Of a DNA stretch of 11,142 nt, positions 6,056 through 11,142 are shown piece after piece; within the stretch, counting starts at the first letter, position 1; the number at the start of each line of letters is the position of its first letter. Below the pieces are notes generated by a model. The model was not told the origin of the DNA. It ran no database searches and saw only the letters and a list, made by a program, of their open reading frames with translations. Source of the stretch: an uncultured bacterium (lineage in GTDB: Bacteria > Verrucomicrobiota > Lentisphaeria > Victivallales > Victivallaceae). The stretch lies in the NCBI GenBank assembly GCA_949286445.1, contig CASECL010000232.1, forward strand, positions 1 to 11,142, given 5' to 3'. The translations under genes were made by a program, and so were the position numbers.

Positions 6056-7417
6056 ATGTCGTTCAAAAAGAAATTTTTACTTTGCTGTTCTGCAGCAATG
6101 GCTTTTTCTGCAGGAGTGAATGTTATGGCAATAGAAAATAACGCACCGGTAAACGGATTTGAATTCAAAGATTGCTTCAACTCCAGTTTATTCAAAACCA
6201 ATTATTACAAGCTTGACGCCGGAAACGGAGAAAAGTTTTCTCTGCTGGCGGTTTTCCCGGATAACTGGAAACCATCCGACCGCCGGGGGGCATTTGTCTG
6301 GATTCACGGCGGAGCCTGGGTGGCGGGAAATGCGGAAATGGCACTGCCCATGCTGCGTTACTTCGCCCACCGCGGCATGGTTGCATTCAGCGTGGATTAC
6401 CGGCTGCTGAAGGCAGATAAGGAACAAAAAATTCTCCCCCCGCTGGAACTTAAAGATCAGGTGGAAGATTGCCGCAAAGCAATTGATTTTATCCGGAGCA
6501 ATGCCGCCAAACTGGGAATAAATCCGGATAAAATCGCAGTATCCGGGGATTCCGCCGGAGCACACCTTACTTTGTGCCTGGCCGCGCTGGAAGACAAAGA
6601 TCAGCGTTACCCCAATCTTGCCGCCGCCTGCAACCCGATTACCGAAATGACCGGACAATGGGAAAAATTTGCCACCGGCTCATCCGCCGGACACGCATTT
6701 TCTCCGCTGCGCCGGATCCGGGATAAAGCCGCAGTTCCGGTATTACTGCTCCACGGCAAAGCGGACGGTACGGTAGAACCGGAACATTCAGAAAAATTCT
6801 ATCAGGCATGGCAAAAGGCGGGCAATCCAACTGAGATTACCCTTTATGACCACGCGCTGCACGCCTTTGCGGTTACCGATTACACCGCCACAGATGCCGA
6901 AATAGTCCGCGCCTGGCGCGATATTGATAAATTTCTGTTCAAATATGGTTATCTTTCCGGCAATCCGGATTTAAATACCGGCATACGGCACCCGGGAGAA
7001 GTGAAAAATCCAACTATTCCCGGAGAAATGAATTTTTCCGGTAAAGTACAGACCTTTGCGCTCGCTCCGGAAAATGAAACTTTCCAGAAAATCAGTTTCG
7101 ACTTCTATCCGGAAAAACGTTCCGGGGTGCTCTGTGTGCGGAGCAATTCGCTTCACGGCGGCGAAATTCTCTTTTACGGCGGCAAATTCGGAGTCAAAAA
7201 CCGCCGCTATCAGGCCTTTTTCCCCGCAGACAAGGTTAAGCTGAAGGCGTGGAACAGTGTCTCGCTTACCCTCTCCCCGGAAAAATCTGAACTGACACTC
7301 AATGGCGAAACTGTCAATATTGAAAATCCGGCTCAAGCCGGTTTCAAAGGAGATAAAATCAGCTTCGGCAAAAATTTCTCCGGAAAAATACGCAACGTGA
7401 AAATCAGTAATTTGTAA
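6056..7417 (+). CDS. Exported HSL/BD-FAE-like carbohydrate esterase with C-terminal jelly-roll-like domain
   Basis: A 453-residue exported serine esterase. Residues 1-25 are a signal peptide (KKK, hydrophobic core, V-M-A cleavage site). Residues about 55-300 form an alpha/beta hydrolase of the hormone-sensitive lipase/BD-FAE type: the oxyanion-hole motif HGGAW at 84-88, the VDYRL strand (113-117), the nucleophile elbow SGDSAGAH with S166, LLHGKADGTV with the acid D237, and LHAFAV with catalytic H269. This family includes acetyl- and feruloyl-esterases acting on plant polysaccharides, and many uncharacterised esterases. Residues about 325-453 (GKVQTFALAPEN to KIRNVKISNL) are beta-rich and resemble a concanavalin A/LamG-like domain, possibly a glycan-binding module. 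The ATG has AGAGGT (6045-6050) 5 nt upstream. It sits between another exported hydrolase and a lyase-like protein, 53 bp before the latter, so cotranscription is likely. The triad looks complete; substrate unknown. Confidence 0.88.
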   Translation: MSFKKKFLLCCSAAMAFSAGVNVMAIENNAPVNGFEFKDCFNSSLFKTNYYKLDAGNGEKFSLLAVFPDNWKPSDRRGAFVWIHGGAWVAGNAEMALPMLRYFAHRGMVAFSVDYRLLKADKEQKILPPLELKDQVEDCRKAIDFIRSNAAKLGINPDKIAVSGDSAGAHLTLCLAALEDKDQRYPNLAAACNPITEMTGQWEKFATGSSAGHAFSPLRRIRDKAAVPVLLLHGKADGTVEPEHSEKFYQAWQKAGNPTEITLYDHALHAFAVTDYTATDAEIVRAWRDIDKFLFKYGYLSGNPDLNTGIRHPGEVKNPTIPGEMNFSGKVQTFALAPENETFQKISFDFYPEKRSGVLCVRSNSLHGGEILFYGGKFGVKNRRYQAFFPADKVKLKAWNSVSLTLSPEKSELTLNGETVNIENPAQAGFKGDKISFGKNFSGKIRNVKISNL

Positions 7418-7470
7418 TCTTATTCTATATTATTAATAAACTCAATAACCAAACCAAGAGGACATGCGAA

Positions 7471-10400
7471 ATGAAAAAGTTCACTCTCTTCCTCATTTCC
7501 GCCGCCGCGGCCGGATTGTCCGCCGGCTGCTCAGCGGAAACTGTGGTCGGGGAACCGGAACAGTTTTATCAGCACTCCGGGTGGCAGAGCCGGGTAACGC
7601 TCCCCACCAAAGATGCGCTGAATAATTTCTGGCCGGAGTCACCCAAAGTCAACGTTGATTACAGCGACAAAGGTCTCGACCGGGTACGGCTGGGCAAAGT
7701 GCCGCCTCCGGGAGTTCACCCCCGGGTCTATCTCACCCCGGACACCGCCGAAGTAATCCGTAAAAATATCGCCCTCGGCGATAAAGCCCCGGCGGCCTTC
7801 CGCAACATCTGGGGCCGCTGCGGCAAAGATAAAAACGCCAGAAATGCTTATCTGCTCCAGGATAACGAACTGGGTAAAAAACTTGCCGCCGAATTCATGG
7901 TGAAAGTCGGCAAAATCGCTAAAACCGTGGAAGCCATGAACCGTTACCCCGACCGGGATAACATTTTCTCACTGGAAAAATCCATGGCTTACGCCGGAGA
8001 TGTAGCCGGACAGAACGGTGTTTTCGGGCTGCTCGATTATGACTACCTTTATCAGTGGCTCTCTCCGGAACAGCGCGCGGAAACCGAAAAAGTCATCGCC
8101 GCCGCCATCAAAGACCGGATCGGCAACTTTATGTCAGTGCCGGATCACTTCATGATTAACAATCACCAGTGCTTCGGTATGGAATATCTGGCGTTAATGC
8201 TGTTAATTGAGGGACAGCCCGGGTTTCAGAAGGAGATTTACGATCTGGCGGTAAGAAAAATGACCGCACTGCTGGATTACTACATCACCCCCAACGGCAT
8301 GTGCTATGAAACCATCAAAGGCTGGCTGCCGATGAGTGTTTTTGTGCCCCTCTTCCGCCGCCATCCGGAACTGGCCAATCACAGCAATCTCCACGCTAAA
8401 ATGCGCTTCTATGCCATGTGGCTCCGGGGCGAGAACGGCAAGTGGAAAGTCCGCGAAGAAATGCGCGATTCCGCTTTCCAGGTGATCTGGATGATGCATT
8501 ATCTCTTCCCGGAAAATCCGGTATATGATATGCTTTACTCCTCCACTTTTGACACCAACGCCGTGCTCATCAATCCCAAATTCCGCTGGTCAAGCCCGGT
8601 AGGGGCAAACTGGGAAAATCTTCTGCTTTCCGCCCAGGAACGTTCTCCCATCGACTATACCAAAAAGGAGAATATGGAAAAACTTAATCTGCCGCTTTTC
8701 TGGAGCGATCCGCAACGGGGGTACTATTCCGGACGTTCCGGCTGGGATGTAAATGATATTTACCTCAATATGGCCGGCAAGCAGGATATGGTTTACTGCG
8801 GCCACGAAGGACCGGAACAGGGCCGCTGGGCAATGTGGGCAGACGGGGTGAACTGGATCTTTGACAAAGATCTGCTTTTCAACAAAAACGCCATCTTCCA
8901 GAACATGATCAGCATTGACGGCAAAAGCATCCGCTGGGCCCCGGTATCCTCCACCTGGCTCGGCGCAGACGGCAATAAAGATGCCGACCTCGCCGCGGTG
9001 GATTACAAAGATGCTTACACCTACCGCAAGATGAACCGCCATCCGCTGAATTTCCCTTCGCTCCGCGGCACTTACTGGGAAATGTTCGGACAGGGCAATG
9101 TTTATGAATCCAGAGATTACCAGCTTCAGTATCACCCGTCAGCAGTAAAATTCTTTGACGGATTTGCCCACACCGATTACGGCCTCTGGAACGGCGAACA
9201 GCGTCTGCTGGAAAATTACCACTTGCATAACCCCATGGAACGGGCTTACCGTACTTTGGTGCTTGCCAGGGGCGAAAAACCCTACGTTCTGGTTCTTGAT
9301 GATCTGAAAAAAGACGACAACCGCCATCTCTACCGCTGGAATGCCGCTTTGCCGGACGATGTTATTCTTCTGTCCGCCAGCAATCCCGGACACAACGGCA
9401 TGGAAGGCCAGCCGGGGAAAATTGTTTCCGGCGATCTTATTCTGGGCAAAGCGGATACGCCGCGCAATCCCAACCGGATCTATTTCTATCAGCCGATTTT
9501 CAATCCCCGCCGCGGTGCGCCGCAGCTCCTGGTGCGCACTCTTTACCGCGCCACCGATTACGGTTATCCGATGCCGTCGGTGGAACGGGTGGATATTCAT
9601 ACGGTATTGAATATCCCGGCTTTTACCACCGAAGGGGAATTCAAAGTCCTTCTCTTCCCCCACCGCGCCGGCGACCGGCTGCCGGAAACCAAATGGAACG
9701 AAGACCGCAGCCGTCTGGAAGTTAAAATCGGCAAAAACACCGACATCTGGCATTTCGGCAAAACCGACGGCGGACGTACTGTGTTTGCACTGGAGCGCGA
9801 CGGTAAAATCGTCCAGAGTTCCAATGCCGCTCCTGCCGCGCCGGCCTTCTCCGCCAACGGAGTAAAATTCGACATTTCCGCCGACCGCTACACCCGGTAT
9901 GAAGGAAAAATTCCGGAATACCGTTTCGTGGTTTCCATTCATGTCAACCTGAGCCATCCGGAAGCCCCGGCTGCGGTGCGTTACACCCTCGACAACACTG
10001 AACCCACTGAAAAATCTCCGGTTTATCATGGCGGTATCGAGGTGAAAGATTCCGCCGTGCTCAAGGCAAAGACCTTTGATCCGAACTGGAAATGCGGCGA
10101 AAAATCTTCCCGTACATTGACAGTTAAATTGATCAAAACTGCCCCGCTTCCGGCGGATAAATCAATCGCCGCGACCATTCCCGGCGTGCGCGCCAGAGTG
10201 TATGAAATACCGGTGAATATCTATGATGAAAAAGGCTTCTTCCATGCCGGTAAAATCATGTTCCCGAACCTGGATAAATATACCCCCGTGCTGGATGGAA
10301 CTATTGACGGAGTGAAAATCCCCCACAGTGTTCCCGCCGCACCGCAGATTGATCAATATCAGGGCTTCTACCGTTTTGACGGCATGATGGACATTCCGGA

Positions 10401-11142
10401 AACCGGACTTTACCGTTTTGCGGTCAGCTCCAACGGCCCGATGGAACTCAAAATTGACGGTCGGACCGTTATCGCGGAAAAGGGTGTTTACCACCTGAAC
10501 TGGAAAAAACGCAGCGGTGAAATCGCCCTGGAAAAGGGTAAACACCGTTTTGCTCTTACCGTCTGTGATCCGGTTTACTGGAAGCTCAATACCGATGGCG
10601 TCATGCCGCTGGAATTTGCCTATGCTTTCAACGGCGGAGCTGAACAGGTCTTCGCACTGCCGCTTACCCGGGACAAAAATCCCGCCGGCGCAGTGCTTTC
10701 AGCCAATGCACCCATTCCGGTTCCTCAGCAGGCAGAGGTGAAAATGGCTTTGGAACGCGGCGTGGAAATGAATCGTTATTCCCGCCCCGGAATGATGGAT
10801 TTGAATTGCATTGTCAAGGCCGAACTTCTTGATCTTGACAATATCACCCCCCGGCAGAGTACCCGGGTGGAAAAATTCAACGCCAATGACAGCAACAGCT
10901 CTCTGGTGGAATACACCGGATTGTTCTACGCTCCGGCAGACGGGATTTACACCTTTGAAACTCCTGCCAGAGAAGAAGAATCCATTGATTACAATCAGCT
11001 CACCATCGGGGGAAAAGTCATTTCCCAGCATGGTGTTCCCGGCAGAATGCCCGGAGACCGGGTCGAACTTAAGAAGGGTTATTACCTGTTGAAATTCCGC
11101 CTTGGCAAGAGCCGCTGTGATTTAATGGTTACTTATCCTGAC
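7471..11142 (+). CDS. Large exported heparinase II/III-like protein with chitobiase-C-like and PA14-like modules (3' end outside window)
   Basis: An open frame of 1224 codons that continues past the right edge. AAGAGGA (7456-7462) lies 8 nt before the ATG. Residues 1-20 are a signal sequence ending LSAGC, a slightly off-consensus lipobox with C20, so it is probably a lipoprotein; cleavage by signal peptidase I after CSA is the alternative. Residues about 80-400 look like an alpha/alpha toroid, with VPDHFMINNHQCFGMEYL (223-240) resembling the NNH segment of alginate/heparin lyases. Residues about 415-760 resemble the heparinase II/III beta-sandwich: YCGHEGPEQGRWAMWADG (442-459), WIFD (462-465) and FQNMISIDGKS (476-486). 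The usual His before Asn in the last motif is Gln477. Residues about 822-887 (RYTLDNTEPTEKSPVYHG) match the chitobiase/beta-hexosaminidase C-terminal type. Two PA14-like repeats follow (about 955-1035 and 1140-1224). Third gene of the exported cluster. It is probably a polysaccharide lyase or glycan-binding relative; activity uncertain. Confidence 0.85.
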   Translation, partial: MKKFTLFLISAAAAGLSAGCSAETVVGEPEQFYQHSGWQSRVTLPTKDALNNFWPESPKVNVDYSDKGLDRVRLGKVPPPGVHPRVYLTPDTAEVIRKNIALGDKAPAAFRNIWGRCGKDKNARNAYLLQDNELGKKLAAEFMVKVGKIAKTVEAMNRYPDRDNIFSLEKSMAYAGDVAGQNGVFGLLDYDYLYQWLSPEQRAETEKVIAAAIKDRIGNFMSVPDHFMINNHQCFGMEYLALMLLIEGQPGFQKEIYDLAVRKMTALLDYYITPNGMCYETIKGWLPMSVFVPLFRRHPELANHSNLHAKMRFYAMWLRGENGKWKVREEMRDSAFQVIWMMHYLFPENPVYDMLYSSTFDTNAVLINPKFRWSSPVGANWENLLLSAQERSPIDYTKKENMEKLNLPLFWSDPQRGYYSGRSGWDVNDIYLNMAGKQDMVYCGHEGPEQGRWAMWADGVNWIFDKDLLFNKNAIFQNMISIDGKSIRWAPVSSTWLGADGNKDADLAAVDYKDAYTYRKMNRHPLNFPSLRGTYWEMFGQGNVYESRDYQLQYHPSAVKFFDGFAHTDYGLWNGEQRLLENYHLHNPMERAYRTLVLARGEKPYVLVLDDLKKDDNRHLYRWNAALPDDVILLSASNPGHNGMEGQPGKIVSGDLILGKADTPRNPNRIYFYQPIFNPRRGAPQLLVRTLYRATDYGYPMPSVERVDIHTVLNIPAFTTEGEFKVLLFPHRAGDRLPETKWNEDRSRLEVKIGKNTDIWHFGKTDGGRTVFALERDGKIVQSSNAAPAAPAFSANGVKFDISADRYTRYEGKIPEYRFVVSIHVNLSHPEAPAAVRYTLDNTEPTEKSPVYHGGIEVKDSAVLKAKTFDPNWKCGEKSSRTLTVKLIKTAPLPADKSIAATIPGVRARVYEIPVNIYDEKGFFHAGKIMFPNLDKYTPVLDGTIDGVKIPHSVPAAPQIDQYQGFYRFDGMMDIPETGLYRFAVSSNGPMELKIDGRTVIAEKGVYHLNWKKRSGEIALEKGKHRFALTVCDPVYWKLNTDGVMPLEFAYAFNGGAEQVFALPLTRDKNPAGAVLSANAPIPVPQQAEVKMALERGVEMNRYSRPGMMDLNCIVKAELLDLDNITPRQSTRVEKFNANDSNSSLVEYTGLFYAPADGIYTFETPAREEESIDYNQLTIGGKVISQHGVPGRMPGDRVELKKGYYLLKFRLGKSRCDLMVTYPD

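Noticed and set aside
7412..7439. Possible internal promoter before the giant gene (TTGTAA-N16-TAATAA)
   Set aside because: Both boxes are weak, the -35 would overlap the preceding stop codon, and the 53-bp A/T-rich gap produces such matches easily.
8590..9135. Antisense open frame of 181 codons
   Set aside because: It is opposite the heparinase-like core of the giant gene and has no motif or credible ribosome-binding site.
9139..10029. Antisense open frame of 296 codons inside the giant gene
   Set aside because: It lies opposite a continuous, domain-rich coding frame, has no recognisable motif, and such mirror frames are common opposite genes with this codon use.

Overview
The window looks like a chromosomal segment of a Gram-negative, carbohydrate-degrading bacterium. 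The mix of L-arabinose catabolism genes, a zinc-finger DksA/TraR-type regulator next to lspA, and large secreted enzymes ending in chitobiase-C-like and PA14-like modules resembles the Lentisphaerota/Victivallales or related PVC bacteria. That placement is an inference from gene style; there is no rRNA or other phylogenetic marker here. No mobile element, tRNA, rRNA or CRISPR array was seen.

Layout. (1) Bases 1-2290, minus strand: an L-arabinose operon fragment, araB (ribulokinase) followed by araD (L-ribulose-5-phosphate 4-epimerase). The two genes overlap by 8 bp and araD leaves the window before its stop codon. (2) Bases 2291-2446: a divergent promoter region with an AT-rich core, a 17-bp TTGAG-N7-CTCAA palindrome at the probable araB transcription start, and a good promoter for the rightward genes. 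(3) Bases 2447-3417, plus strand: a small DksA/TraR C4 zinc-finger protein and, 2 bp later, lspA (lipoprotein signal peptidase) with a TTG start. (4) Bases 3418-4340: a long AT-richer stretch without a convincing gene. It holds a weak possible lspA terminator, operator-like palindromes, a pair of mutually exclusive hairpins, and at its right end an array of TTTCAT repeats at about 10-bp spacing, abutting a near-consensus promoter (TTGCAC-N17-TATAAT). (5) Bases 4341-11142, plus strand: three consecutive genes for exported proteins. These are an alpha/beta hydrolase with a C-terminal beta-rich region, an HSL/BD-FAE-like esterase with a C-terminal jelly-roll-like domain, and a very large, probably lipid-anchored, heparinase II/III-like protein with a chitobiase-C-like domain and two PA14-like modules that runs off the right edge.

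How they may work together. araB and araD act in the cytoplasm, turning L-ribulose into D-xylulose-5-phosphate. The three exported proteins look like a polysaccharide-processing set: two serine esterases could remove ester decorations and the lyase-like toroid protein could cut an acidic or otherwise modified glycan. LspA would process the big protein if it is a lipoprotein, but its neighbourhood is probably housekeeping rather than functionally linked. The most interesting items are the phased-repeat promoter at 4201-4287 and the three-enzyme cluster behind it, in which the lyase-like protein has an altered heparinase motif.
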